From Candidatus Gastranaerophilales bacterium (GTDB taxonomy: Bacteria; Cyanobacteriota; Vampirovibrionia; Gastranaerophilales; Gastranaerophilaceae), in the NCBI GenBank assembly GCA_017415185.1, contig JAFQHZ010000032.1, positions 1 to 64,000 on the forward strand: a DNA stretch of 64,000 nt, given 5' to 3'. A model generated the notes under the pieces. The model searched no databases, was not told the DNA's origin, and saw only the letters and a list, made by a program, of their open reading frames with translations. This document shows positions 1 through 8,570 of this stretch, in pieces (position 1 is the first letter of the stretch; each line of letters starts with the position of its first letter). The translations under genes were made by a program, and so were the position numbers.

Positions 1-38
1 AAAAGAAAACAGGGCTTGGTTAATTCGTCGATTTCTTC

Positions 39-182
39 TTTTTTAAATTTTTATCTACTCAAAAAACAGTCGAGCTTTTGTATTTAAATCATTCTCATAC
101 AAAACATGCTTATTAACTAGAACTAAGCCATGTTTTACAAAACCTCTCCGGTTTTTTGATGTGATGATAAAAATTTAAAAAA
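39..182. repeat. Intergenic element bounded by 17-bp inverted repeats, copy 1
   Basis: A 144-bp element starts with TTTTTTAAATTTTTATC (39-55) and ends with its exact reverse complement (166-182). Inside are the conserved blocks AAAAAACAGTCGAGCTTTTG, ACAAAACATG and ACAAAACCTCTCCGGTTTTTT. The same architecture occurs at 44892-45034. Similarity between the copies continues to the left (AAAAGAAA...GGCTTG...TTCTTC), so this copy is probably cut by the window edge. No reading frame is present, so it resembles a MITE or other non-coding dispersed repeat. The rest of 1-437 holds only AT-rich sequence and the short motif CAAGTTCAGGGTGAC (near 274-288), which has a relative near 45389-45403. Confidence 0.75.
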
Positions 183-393
183 GGCGAATAAAAAAGAGCA
201 AATAAAAAAACAAACAAAGCTTTTAAATTTTTTCAAAAATATGTTTAGAACTTAACATCAATCAGACCCCAAACCAAGTTCAGGGTGACAAAATGCAAGT
301 TCAAAATGACATGTCATCGCCCAACAGAGCAAAACAAAACCCACGCCATAAAAAAGCAAAGCCCTTGTACCTCAAAAGCTTTTATGCGACAAC

Positions 394-418
394 AATACAG
401 CCTAAATTAGGCTGTATT
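394..418 (-). terminator. Hairpin downstream of the ETGGS peptide gene
   Basis: An 11-bp perfect stem, AATACAGCCTA / TAGGCTGTATT with a 3-nt loop, lies 20 bp beyond the stop codon of the minus-strand gene at 438. No strong U-run follows on the minus strand, so termination is possible but not certain. Confidence 0.45.
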
Positions 419-437
419 GAATATATAAACTTATACT

Positions 438-650
438 CTAGCAAACGAAGCTTGTTGAACCGCCTGAAGAAGACGATGAAGAGCTTGACGCAATAGAACC
501 GCCTGTTTCAACTGATGGAGCAGCAGGAACTGCGTTAAACAGTGGGCTTGGCGTATTTGTGTTGCTTGCAATAACGCCTCCTGTTTCAACAGCTTCAATG
601 TGTGTTTCTTTTTTTGGTTGTACGTTAGTGTTTAAAGATACTTCTGACAT
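438..650 (-). CDS. Small Ser/Gly-rich peptide with duplicated ETGG motif (RiPP-precursor-like)
   Basis: A 70-residue peptide. The start at 650 is chosen because GGAAAGAG lies just upstream; an in-frame ATG nine codons earlier is poorly placed. The N-terminal third is mixed and charged. It is followed by two repeats that begin VETGGVIAS and VETGGSIAS, separated by a Pro/Asn/Ala stretch. The end is a serine run, glycines and the terminal residues SFVC. The peptide at 14139 shares ETAGSVASS and a cysteine near its end, so the two form a family. A leader plus repeated core with a terminal cysteine is typical of modified peptide precursors, but no maturation enzyme or exporter is adjacent. Function is not recognised. 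Confidence 0.7.
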   Translation of the reverse strand: MSEVSLNTNVQPKKETHIEAVETGGVIASNTNTPSPLFNAVPAAPSVETGGSIASSSSSSSSGGSTSFVC

Positions 651-756
651 TTTGGTCTCTTTCCGTAAATATGGCAAAGTGCCCTAGTAATTCCTAATTT
701 GTATATTCCACAATTATTAAAAATTTATTAGGTTTTTTATTAAATAATTTACAAAA

Positions 757-1935
757 CTAAATATCTATATGCGCAACCAAATTGTCAATCAATTGCTTCG
801 CAATTCTTGGGCTTCTTGTGCCTTTAATTAAAGCCAATCTTTGCGCTTTTTCAATTAATGTTTTTTCGTCAATTTTAATATTATTATCACGAGCAAGTTC
901 AAGCACAATTTGATTAAATTCATCATTGGTTGGTTTTGAGAAAAATAAATTAATTCCAAAACGCTCAGACAATGAATTTATTTCGTTTAATGTATCTTTC
1001 AAATGTATTTCGTCACCATATCTTGAAGACAAGGTTTCTTTAACCAAATGACGTCTGTTAGAAGTTGCGTAAATAACCGCATTATCGGGGCATTGAATCA
1101 AAGAGCCTTCAATAATCGCTTTCATTGTTGAAAAAATTTCGTCTGATTCATCAAAAGAGATATCATCAGCAAAAATTATGAATTTATAAGGAAGATTTTC
1201 AAGTTTTAAATATAATTTATCTAAATTAATTAAATTATTCTTCAAAATTTGAATAATTTTTATATCTTTAAATTCGTTCAAAAGTGCTCTAACGCTTGAT
1301 GATTTTCCACATCCAGCATCGCCATATAGCAAAATATTATTAACTCTTGCGCCCGACAACAAAGCAGAAGTATTGTCATACAACACTCTTTTTTGTTCGC
1401 TATAACCCTTCAAGGAAGCAAAGCTAATATTTTCCGATGTTTTAACTGGTTTAATTTCAAAATCGTTGTCGAAAATAAACGCTTGATGATTCTTATAAAG
1501 CTCATCTTCCTCTTGTTCTTGAGCTTTAAAATCATTTAAGCAAAGATCAAATTCAAAAGAATCAAATTTTGGCAAATTTTCAAACAAATCTACATATTGA
1601 GGAAATTTTTCAGATAATTTTTCTTTTAAAAATTGAAAATTAATTTTCGAAAATTGCGAAATAATTTTTAATTCTTTTTCAATTTGTTCTTTGTCTTCGC
1701 CAATTTCTGTTTTAAAAATGTTTCTTTGAATATAAGAAGAAAAATTTGTTTCTTTTTGTTTTTTCAAACTAGAAACAAAATTAATATATGATTCAATATT
1801 TTTTTCAATATTTTCTTCTTTTTCAACTGTTTTAATTAATTCTAAAAATTTTTTAAAAATCGAATCATTCTTTAAATCACCAAAAACATAAAGAAAATAA
1901 GACGATAAATATATTTTTTCTAAATTATCCATCAT
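757..1935 (-). CDS. AAA+ ATPase of the DUF815 type
   Basis: 392 residues. The N-terminal ~190 residues are charged and helical. A P-loop ATPase domain follows, with Walker A GDAGCGKS at about 205-212 and Walker B FIIFADDI at about 252-259. The sequence YATSNRRHLV lies where DUF815 proteins carry their TSNRRHL segment. The family's exact role is unknown. The start codon lies inside the last codons of the debranching-enzyme gene upstream (11-bp overlap), so the two are translationally coupled. The second of two tandem ATGs (1932) could also be the start. Confidence 0.8.
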   Translation of the reverse strand: MMDNLEKIYLSSYFLYVFGDLKNDSIFKKFLELIKTVEKEENIEKNIESYINFVSSLKKQKETNFSSYIQRNIFKTEIGEDKEQIEKELKIISQFSKINFQFLKEKLSEKFPQYVDLFENLPKFDSFEFDLCLNDFKAQEQEEDELYKNHQAFIFDNDFEIKPVKTSENISFASLKGYSEQKRVLYDNTSALLSGARVNNILLYGDAGCGKSSSVRALLNEFKDIKIIQILKNNLINLDKLYLKLENLPYKFIIFADDISFDESDEIFSTMKAIIEGSLIQCPDNAVIYATSNRRHLVKETLSSRYGDEIHLKDTLNEINSLSERFGINLFFSKPTNDEFNQIVLELARDNNIKIDEKTLIEKAQRLALIKGTRSPRIAKQLIDNLVAHIDI

Positions 1936-4057
1936 AAACTTCCATAAATACAGCCATTGCCTGCGGATTAAGAATATAATTTTTTTCTATGTAATCTTTA
2001 GGCGATAAATTTATATTACCAAAAATGGATGTATCAAGGCAAATATGCCAAGAAGATTTTTCTTTGTTTTGAGGAAGAGAAATATTCAATCTTTCATTTG
2101 AACTGCTTGAAGCAATATACAGTCTATTTTGAGAAGAATTAATCATCACCCCAAAGAATTTTTCAAGCGGATTTTGCCAATATCCTTCGTTTTCCAAAGA
2201 AGCACTCAAACCGTTATCATAATGATATGTTAAAGATTTAACAAATTCTTCGCTTCTAAAAATAGAATTTTCGTTTCTGAATTTAATTAAATTTCTAATA
2301 TATTCCATTATTCTATTTTCAAAAGAATCTTTCCTTAAGGCTTTTTCCCAATTCAAATAATTTGTTGAATCATCCTTATTGAAGCTATTATTATTGCCAT
2401 TTTTAGTGTGCATTATAATATCTCCAATTTGAATCATCGGAATACCATAAGACAAGAATAAAAACGCCAATTGTTTTCTTATTGCATTTTCTTTTATTAA
2501 TTGATTATTATCATAATCACCGCAAATTTCCCAATCAGAACCTCCTTGGGTAGAATTTGATTTATGATTAAAACTGTTTAAATCAAACAATGTAAAACCA
2601 TCATGTGATGCAATATAATTGATTGATTTATTTACCCCATTAAATCTTGAAAAAGTTCCTTCTAAAACGTCTTTCATTTGCATTGGGCTAACTTCATTTG
2701 GTCTTAGGGTAATTTTTCTGATTATATCTCTACTAATATCATTCCATTCTGCCCAAAAATCTGGAAAATTCCCAAGCTGATAACATTCTTTTCCGCCGCA
2801 AGTCCAAGGCTCGGCAATTAATACAACGCCTTCTTGAGCTTGAGAAAAATTATCAACAACTTTTATCCCCTTTGATTGAAGAATTTCTTTCATTTTTCCT
2901 GCAAGAGAATTAATATTGTCATATATTTCGTCACAATCACAGCCACATTCTAATAACGCAGCAGCAAGGTCGAATCGAAAAGCGTCAACTCCTTGATTAA
3001 TCCAAAAGACCAACGAATCAACAATTAAGTTTAATGCTCCTTCATTATTTGCATTAAAATCGTTCCCGCATCCTGAATTAGAGCGATAATATCCATTTTT
3101 GTAAACTTTATAATACGAAGAATTATCAATTAGCACATACGATAATTGCATTGCATCTTCAACATTATTATTCGCTAAACCCGCTTCTCCTGTATGATTG
3201 TAAACCATATCAAGGCAAACTTTGATGTCGTTTTTGTGAAATTCGTTGACCATTAAACGAAATTCATTCAATAAAGAACCCAAAGTTTTATCATAAGCAT
3301 ATTTTCGAGCCAGACTAAAATATCCTAATGGCATATAACCCCAATGATTTCCGCCATTTTGCTTTGAATCAAACTCGTTTATAGGCAAAAATTCAATCAT
3401 TGTAATTCCAAGATTTTTTAAGCTTTTTGCAAATTTCGCCGCTCCACGATATGTCCCCGATTCGGGCATATTAATCTTTTGGGTTAAATCTTTAATATGA
3501 ACTTCGCCGATAATTTCGGTATTAAAAGGGCGAAGAGAAACGTTTTGAATTTCTTCATTTTCTTTTGGGAAAAATACGGATTTTATTGCCCATTTTGCAT
3601 TATCAATCAAATGGAAACTTCCGCCAGAGCGAAACATATTATATCCAGGATTAACATCAGAAGCTAAATGAGATAATTCTTGAGAATAAGGGTCATAGGC
3701 AACTTTGTTCGGGTTAAAGCGGTTGTTATTTCTATCAAATTTTGAAACAAAGCCAATATCGCTTCCAGCTTCCCAATTTTCGCTATATTGCCAATTTTGC
3801 CCAAAAACTCTATAACCATAATAAACAGGTCTTTTTTCGCAATTTAAAATATAATTTTTAACCGAAGTATAGAAAATATCATTTTCAATGCGCTCCATAT
3901 TTAAAACCATGATAGGGTCTTCGCCTTGGGGTTTTTCAAAGATACACAAAAGGACTTTGGTCGCATTCTTAGAATATAATCTAAATTCAACGCATTTGGT
4001 TGATTCATTATACTTTGCCCCAAGCGGAGTTTTGTCATTGGCTATTAAATTTTCCAT
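1925..4057 (-). CDS. glgX: Glycogen debranching / isoamylase-type GH13 enzyme
   Basis: A 710-residue alpha-glucan debranching enzyme that would hydrolyse alpha-1,6 branches in glycogen. An N-terminal CBM48-like beta domain occupies about 1-110. The GH13 barrel shows the four classic regions: DMVYNHT (283-289), AFRFD with nucleophile D363, IAEPW with acid/base E416, and SHD at 484-486. NHWGYMP (about 237-243) is typical of the isoamylase/GlgX/pullulanase branch. It has no signal peptide, so it acts in the cytoplasm. It sits 9 bp after the DUF1015 gene and overlaps the DUF815 ATPase gene, giving a three-gene minus-strand operon. GlgX against other isoamylase subfamilies cannot be settled by eye. 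Confidence 0.8.
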   Translation of the reverse strand: MENLIANDKTPLGAKYNESTKCVEFRLYSKNATKVLLCIFEKPQGEDPIMVLNMERIENDIFYTSVKNYILNCEKRPVYYGYRVFGQNWQYSENWEAGSDIGFVSKFDRNNNRFNPNKVAYDPYSQELSHLASDVNPGYNMFRSGGSFHLIDNAKWAIKSVFFPKENEEIQNVSLRPFNTEIIGEVHIKDLTQKINMPESGTYRGAAKFAKSLKNLGITMIEFLPINEFDSKQNGGNHWGYMPLGYFSLARKYAYDKTLGSLLNEFRLMVNEFHKNDIKVCLDMVYNHTGEAGLANNNVEDAMQLSYVLIDNSSYYKVYKNGYYRSNSGCGNDFNANNEGALNLIVDSLVFWINQGVDAFRFDLAAALLECGCDCDEIYDNINSLAGKMKEILQSKGIKVVDNFSQAQEGVVLIAEPWTCGGKECYQLGNFPDFWAEWNDISRDIIRKITLRPNEVSPMQMKDVLEGTFSRFNGVNKSINYIASHDGFTLFDLNSFNHKSNSTQGGSDWEICGDYDNNQLIKENAIRKQLAFLFLSYGIPMIQIGDIIMHTKNGNNNSFNKDDSTNYLNWEKALRKDSFENRIMEYIRNLIKFRNENSIFRSEEFVKSLTYHYDNGLSASLENEGYWQNPLEKFFGVMINSSQNRLYIASSSSNERLNISLPQNKEKSSWHICLDTSIFGNINLSPKDYIEKNYILNPQAMAVFMEVYDG

Positions 4058-4066
4058 ATTTTCCTT

Positions 4067-5314
4067 CTAACTAAGTGGATTTATAACAATACCTGATAAT
4101 AATTTCGGATAAAAATAAGTTGATTTTTGAGGCATACGAAGCCCAGCAGAAGATATATCGATAATATCTTTCATTTTTGGATACGCCATAATAAAGCAAG
4201 CGCTTGCAGAGCCATTTTTTACAGACTCAAACGAAACTTGTTCTTTTTTCTCATATTTTACGCCATTTTGAGCCATTAATTCTTCTTGGCTAAAATTCAA
4301 TTCGCCTTTTAAAATTACTTCATGCAAAACTGTCAAATCAAGATTTTGCAACTCTTTTGGTGTAGCTATTGATTCTTTTACACCTGCTTTTAATTTTAAA
4401 ACATAATATTTTTCGTCGTCTTTCAAAATCAAACCTGTTGTAATTTGATTTTTGTTTTCTTGTTCAATTTTTTCCAAAAACTCGTCTTTTTCAGTCATTT
4501 CAAGAATATCATAATGTTTTTTAACAGCAGACAAAATTTCGTCTTTTGAAAAATTCTTTTCGATGATTCTATGAGTAGGATAAATTACCAAATTTTCATC
4601 AGCTGCATTTGTAAAATAGCTCATAACATATTGAGCATATTCATTTTCTGGATGTTCCTTAGCATATCTCATAGAAGTTTCATATCTATGATGACCGTCT
4701 GCAATTAATAATGTTTTATCTGCTAAAACTTCAGATATAATTGCAACATCAGAAGGTTCATCAATTAAATATACAAGATTTTGAATGCCTAAATCATCAA
4801 CTATATCCATATATGGTTTTTGCGCTAAATATTTTGCAGCGACTTCATTTTCAATTCTTTGCGCTTTATCTTCGTAAACCATAAAAATTTGAGAATAAAA
4901 TGCACCTGTTGCAGATACTAATTTAAATCTATCCTCTTTTGGTCCGCCCATTGTAAATTCATGTGGCAAAACTTTCTTAGATTCAAAATCTTCAATTTTA
5001 TTTCTTGCAATGAAGCCTTTTCGCTCGATTAATTTGCCTTTTTCATTTTTATATTTTTGAACAATGTAAAATATTGCTGGTTTTTCTGTTTTGATTAAAA
5101 CTTCTTTTTCTTTCCAATCATTAAAACATAAAGCAGATTCAGCATATCTATCTTCACTTTTATTTAAAATTAAACGAACGCAATTGAATTCGCTTCTTGA
5201 GTATAATTCGTCTTGATATTTCTCATCAATTACATCATAAGGAGGCGCTACAACGTCTGTCATATCTACTTTTTCTTGATTATAAACTATTGCATTTAAT
5301 GGTAAAACTTCCAT
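4067..5314 (-). CDS. DUF1015 family protein
   Basis: 415 residues with the hallmark motifs of DUF1015: VAPPYDVI at 22-29 and a LLIADGHHRYETS block near residue 205. Archaeal relatives include a free-serine kinase, but a kinase role here would be a guess. No signal peptide or membrane segment is visible. A good ribosome site (GAGGAGGAAT on the minus strand) precedes the ATG. It is the first gene of the likely operon with the debranching enzyme and the DUF815 ATPase. Confidence 0.8.
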   Translation of the reverse strand: MEVLPLNAIVYNQEKVDMTDVVAPPYDVIDEKYQDELYSRSEFNCVRLILNKSEDRYAESALCFNDWKEKEVLIKTEKPAIFYIVQKYKNEKGKLIERKGFIARNKIEDFESKKVLPHEFTMGGPKEDRFKLVSATGAFYSQIFMVYEDKAQRIENEVAAKYLAQKPYMDIVDDLGIQNLVYLIDEPSDVAIISEVLADKTLLIADGHHRYETSMRYAKEHPENEYAQYVMSYFTNAADENLVIYPTHRIIEKNFSKDEILSAVKKHYDILEMTEKDEFLEKIEQENKNQITTGLILKDDEKYYVLKLKAGVKESIATPKELQNLDLTVLHEVILKGELNFSQEELMAQNGVKYEKKEQVSFESVKNGSASACFIMAYPKMKDIIDISSAGLRMPQKSTYFYPKLLSGIVINPLS

Positions 5315-5488
5315 TTATTCCTCCTCTTGATTTGTCTTTTAAGCTAATTATATCTTATAAAAGCCCTTCATTAAAATATTTTTTAACATTTGTTACATTT
5401 GGTTAAGACTGGGCAATTTTTGTTCGAAAAAATACTTTATTAACATGTATATAGTGTGTAGTGTATTAGTTTAAGGTTAGTATTTAGT

Positions 5489-6400
5489 ATGGTAAATGCA
5501 ATTAGCATTAACGACGAATATGCAAAAAGGCTCAACGGCTTTGAACGCTCTTTTGGTTCACAAAAAGCCGAAGAACAATCCATATTCTTAGAGGAAAAAC
5601 TCCAAGCCATTGAAGACGAACAAGGCTTATTGGGAAAAACTTGGAATGGCATAAAAGAGTTGACTACTCTTGGTGTGTCACAAAATGATTGTGAAAAGAT
5701 GCTTAGAAAATATAAAGTTGGAGAAATAAGTTTTGAAGAAGCTATTAATTATTTGGATGAATATGAATCTAAACAAGAAACTATGTCCGGTTTATTGTCG
5801 AATATCGTAACAGGTATTGGTGCAATTACCGTTGCAACGACAACTGCGATGACAGGAGGCCTGGGCGCAATCGGCTGGGGTCTTGCTTTTGCAAAAGGTG
5901 CCCCAATAGGGGCAGCAATTAAAGCAAGCGTAAACTTCATCGATAGAGCAACAAACGACGTTGAAGGCGATGCATTTGATGCTAAACAAATTGCAAAAGA
6001 CGCCATTTCAGGCGCATTAACAGGAGCAACTAGCGCTGTTGCATCGGGCGTTGGCGCTGGTATTAGAAGTGGTCAATTTGGAACAACTGTTTTAAACGGT
6101 ATGAAATGCGGTGCAATTTGCGGCTCAATGTCTGGAGCTTGCGGTTATTTAACAGATGTTGCTTTTGGCGATGAAGATTTTGAATTTGGAGAACTAACAA
6201 CAAACACCCTTATTTCAGGCGCAACTTCAGCAACAGTTGGTGCTTTTGTGGGCGCAAGCATGTATGGAGGAGCTTCTTTAATGGGAACTGCAGGCAAGGA
6301 AGTTGCAAAAACCACAGGACAAGTAATTGCTCAAGATTCAACTTCAAGTTCAGCAAGAAAAATTCTCGGTACTGAAGTAAAACAATTAATTAACGCATAA
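5489..6400 (+). CDS. Hypothetical protein with glycine/alanine-rich membrane-active core
   Basis: 303 residues, not recognised. The first ~100 residues are charged and helical. From about 105 the protein is rich in Gly, Ala, Thr and Ser (ITVATTTAMTGGLGAIGWG and further GxxxG-like runs up to about 270), which suggests glycine-zipper helices that could insert in or associate with membranes. No signal peptide. It is transcribed alone, divergently from the DUF1015 operon, and ends at a shared terminator. Confidence 0.75.
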   Translation: MVNAISINDEYAKRLNGFERSFGSQKAEEQSIFLEEKLQAIEDEQGLLGKTWNGIKELTTLGVSQNDCEKMLRKYKVGEISFEEAINYLDEYESKQETMSGLLSNIVTGIGAITVATTTAMTGGLGAIGWGLAFAKGAPIGAAIKASVNFIDRATNDVEGDAFDAKQIAKDAISGALTGATSAVASGVGAGIRSGQFGTTVLNGMKCGAICGSMSGACGYLTDVAFGDEDFEFGELTTNTLISGATSATVGAFVGASMYGGASLMGTAGKEVAKTTGQVIAQDSTSSSARKILGTEVKQLINA

Positions 6401-6425
6401 AAAACGAGGCAAATGCCTCGTTTTT
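6401..6425. terminator. Bidirectional rho-independent terminator
   Basis: AAAACGAGGC / GCCTCGTTTT stem with a 4-nt loop and T-runs on both sides. It lies between two convergent stop codons (6400 plus, 6430 minus) and can serve both genes. Confidence 0.85.
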
Positions 6426-6429
6426 AATA

Positions 6430-6822
6430 TTATAATGCAGCTTTTTGTTTATTATAGTATTCAAGTTGTTTATCTAAAGCTTTTGTTTTTATAGTTTTTT
6501 CAGTATATGTCATATCTTTAGAAGATTGAATTGCTGCTTTTTGTTTGTTTAATTCAGCGATTTTTTTGTTAATTTCGCTCAATTTAGCTTCTTTTTTAGC
6601 CTTAATAGCTTTTGCTTGAGCTTCTTCGTTTGCTTTTGCTTTAGCTTCTAGGTCTTTTTTAATCGATTCTTTAACAGAAGCATTGTAGCTTTTTGCTTCT
6701 TGTTTTGATGTTTCAATGTCTTGTTTAATAGCGTTTTTTAATGCTGTTCCGTATGATGTTGCAGCAAAAGTCATACTAGTTGAAATAGCTAATGCTAAAC
6801 CAAGAGTTAATAATTTTTTCAT
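6430..6822 (-). CDS. Secreted Lys/Ala-rich coiled-coil protein
   Basis: 130 residues. A clear Sec signal peptide (MKK, a hydrophobic stretch, then TFAA) is followed by an almost entirely helical, Lys/Ala/Glu/Gln-rich chain with heptad character (KANEEAQAKAIKAKKEAK). There are no cysteines in the mature part. It is probably a periplasmic or surface helical protein of unknown role. GGAGGGAA precedes the ATG at normal distance. Confidence 0.75.
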   Translation of the reverse strand: MKKLLTLGLALAISTSMTFAATSYGTALKNAIKQDIETSKQEAKSYNASVKESIKKDLEAKAKANEEAQAKAIKAKKEAKLSEINKKIAELNKQKAAIQSSKDMTYTEKTIKTKALDKQLEYYNKQKAAL

Positions 6823-6900
6823 AAAATTCCCTCCTTTATTAACAAAATAATTTTATCAATTTTTTTTATTATTGTAAATTAGAAAAATTATGCAAAATAA

Positions 6901-6919
6901 AACGGGGTTAAACCCCGTT
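6901..6919 (-). terminator. Terminator hairpin after the HU transcription unit
   Basis: AACGGGG / CCCCGTT stem with a 5-nt loop; on the minus strand it is followed by TTTTATTTTG. It lies about 147 bp downstream of the HU stop codon. The intervening 6920-7065 has no gene. It contains repeats of GCTTA/GCGCTTTA type and two GATGTG(C/G) blocks, so it is either a long HU 3' UTR or a small RNA. Confidence 0.7.
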
Positions 6920-7065
6920 AAATCTGTGTTTCTATCGCTCCTATGGATATTTTAACTTTGTTTTGCTAATCACTAAACAGCCTTAATTATCCCACATCGC
7001 AATAGAATTTTTTCGCACATCACACCAAGCTTAACGCTTAGCGCTTTAGTGCTTTACACTTATAG

Positions 7066-7344
7066 TTATTTTTTATTAACTAATTCTTTGAATTTTTTAC
7101 CTGCTGAGAAAGCTGGAACAGTTTTAGCAGCGATTTTAATTTCTTTACCAGTTTGTGGGTTTCTACCAGTTCTAGCAGCTCTTTTTCTAGATTCAAAAGT
7201 ACCGAAACCAACTAAAGTAACTTTTTCGCCTTTAGCAACAGTTTTTTGAACTGTTTCTACTAAACCATTTAAAACTTCTGCAGCTTCTTTTTGAGTAACT
7301 TTAGCTTTTTTAGCAATCTCTTGTACTAATTCTTCTTTGTTCAT
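7066..7344 (-). CDS. hup: HU family DNA-binding protein
   Basis: 92 residues, the standard HU length. It starts MNKEELVQEIAKKA and carries the signature GFGTFESRKRAARTGRNPQT around 46-65, the DNA-gripping arm. HU is a dimeric, non-sequence-specific nucleoid protein that bends DNA. It is monocistronic, with AGAAAGGGG as ribosome site and a consensus promoter just upstream. Confidence 0.97.
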   Translation of the reverse strand: MNKEELVQEIAKKAKVTQKEAAEVLNGLVETVQKTVAKGEKVTLVGFGTFESRKRAARTGRNPQTGKEIKIAAKTVPAFSAGKKFKELVNKK

Positions 7345-7374
7345 TATGAACCCCTTTCTATATCTCTTGGGTTT

Positions 7375-7403
7375 ATTATATTGGAGAAAATTGCATGTTG
7401 CAA
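7375..7403 (-). promoter_or_regulatory. Sigma70-type promoter of hup
   Basis: On the minus strand TTGCAA (7398-7403) and TATAAT (7375-7380) are separated by exactly 17 bp and lie about 30 bp upstream of the HU start codon. This is the best consensus promoter I found in the window. Confidence 0.8.
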
Positions 7404-7451
7404 GCCCTTTTTTTAAATTTTCAAAAAAAATATTTTTGCTATAATAGTAAT

Positions 7452-7799
7452 ATGAAGAAATTTTTCGTAAGATGGTATGAAAAAGACGAATATCTAAAAG
7501 CTTTTATGAATCTTATGCAAGATTTACCTATGGAAATTCAATGTGAACTTGCAATTGATATAATTATGAAAGCTTCCGATATGATAGACAGAGACTATAC
7601 AAAGCTTATTTCTGAAGTTTCAAACTTCAATCCTAAAGATTTTAAAAGATGGTATGACAAAAATCCAAACGTTCATCTTGCAATTGAAGCTTTAAGAGAT
7701 TTAACCCCAGAACAAAGGGATGAAATTGTTAAAGAATTTTCACAAAAAATATTAAGCTCTCATTTTATCAAATTAGACGAAATTGGGGATATGCCTTAA
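7452..7799 (+). CDS. Hypothetical protein
   Basis: 115 residues from the ATG at 7452. An upstream in-frame start at 7395 would place TATAAT inside the gene, so it is rejected. TATAAT (7440-7445) ends six bases before the ATG, which suggests a leaderless mRNA. The protein is helical and charged, with RWYEKDEYLKAF near the start and DFKRWYDKNPNVHLA in the middle. No family is recognised. Its stop overlaps the start of the next gene by one base (TAATG), so it is coupled to the short-chain reductase. Confidence 0.75.
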   Translation: MKKFFVRWYEKDEYLKAFMNLMQDLPMEIQCELAIDIIMKASDMIDRDYTKLISEVSNFNPKDFKRWYDKNPNVHLAIEALRDLTPEQRDEIVKEFSQKILSSHFIKLDEIGDMP

Positions 7800-8497
7800 T
7801 GAAAAATATATTGATAACAGGAGCAACCTCGGGAATTGGAAAACAAATTGCCACTGTTTTATCAGCAGACAACGATTTATTTTTGTCAGGAAGAAGAAAA
7901 TTAGACAAAGTAAACTATTATGCCTGCGATTTGGTTGATATGTTTGAAATTGAAACACTTTACAATAAAGCTATTGAATATTTTAATTCTGATATCGATG
8001 TTTTAATCAATTGCGCAGGACAATATATCTACAAACCAATAGAAAAAATGTCTTTTGATGAAATTTCTTATTTATTAGATGTTAATTTTAAATCTGCATA
8101 TATTTTATCAAGCCTTGTTATAGAAGGAATGAAGAAAAATAATTGGGGAAGAATTATCAATATTGGTTCAATTTCGGGCGTAGTAGGAGAAGCTAATGCA
8201 AGTTTATATTCTGCTACAAAATCAGCGTTTAACGGTTTTAGCAAAGCCTTGGCTCTTGAAGTTGCAACAAATAATATAACAATCAACACAATAAACCCTG
8301 GCTGGGTTGAAACGCCTTTGGCGCAAAACGCACTAAATCAAGAAGAAAGACAAGAAGTAATAGACATCACTCCGCAAAAAAGATTTGTTGAACCAATTGA
8401 AATTGCCAATTTATGCAAATATTTAATTTCCAATTCTGCCAAAGGAATTACAGGGCAAGGAATAAACATTTGTGCAGGTTTAACTTGCGGTTGTTAA
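7799..8497 (+). CDS. Short-chain dehydrogenase/reductase (FabG-like)
   Basis: 232 residues with the full SDR signature: cofactor motif TGATSGIG (7-14), NCAG (71-74), catalytic serine around 124-126 and YSATK (Tyr137, Lys141). The Rossmann fold and length fit 3-oxoacyl-ACP reductase, which reduces beta-ketoacyl chains with NADPH. The gene is not beside other fatty-acid genes, so substrate identity is open. It overlaps the preceding hypothetical gene by one base. Confidence 0.9.
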   Translation: MKNILITGATSGIGKQIATVLSADNDLFLSGRRKLDKVNYYACDLVDMFEIETLYNKAIEYFNSDIDVLINCAGQYIYKPIEKMSFDEISYLLDVNFKSAYILSSLVIEGMKKNNWGRIINIGSISGVVGEANASLYSATKSAFNGFSKALALEVATNNITINTINPGWVETPLAQNALNQEERQEVIDITPQKRFVEPIEIANLCKYLISNSAKGITGQGINICAGLTCGC

Positions 8498-8570
8498 GAT
8501 AGTTTAATTTATTAGCAAAATCTTTCATTTACATGTTTCATAGGTATAAGCAAAAACTCTGGAGCATTAA

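Noticed and set aside
293-496. 67-residue open frame on the plus strand
   Set aside because: It is antisense to the 3' part of the ETGGS peptide gene, contains the hairpin at 394-418, has no ribosome site and has an unbiased, very basic composition.
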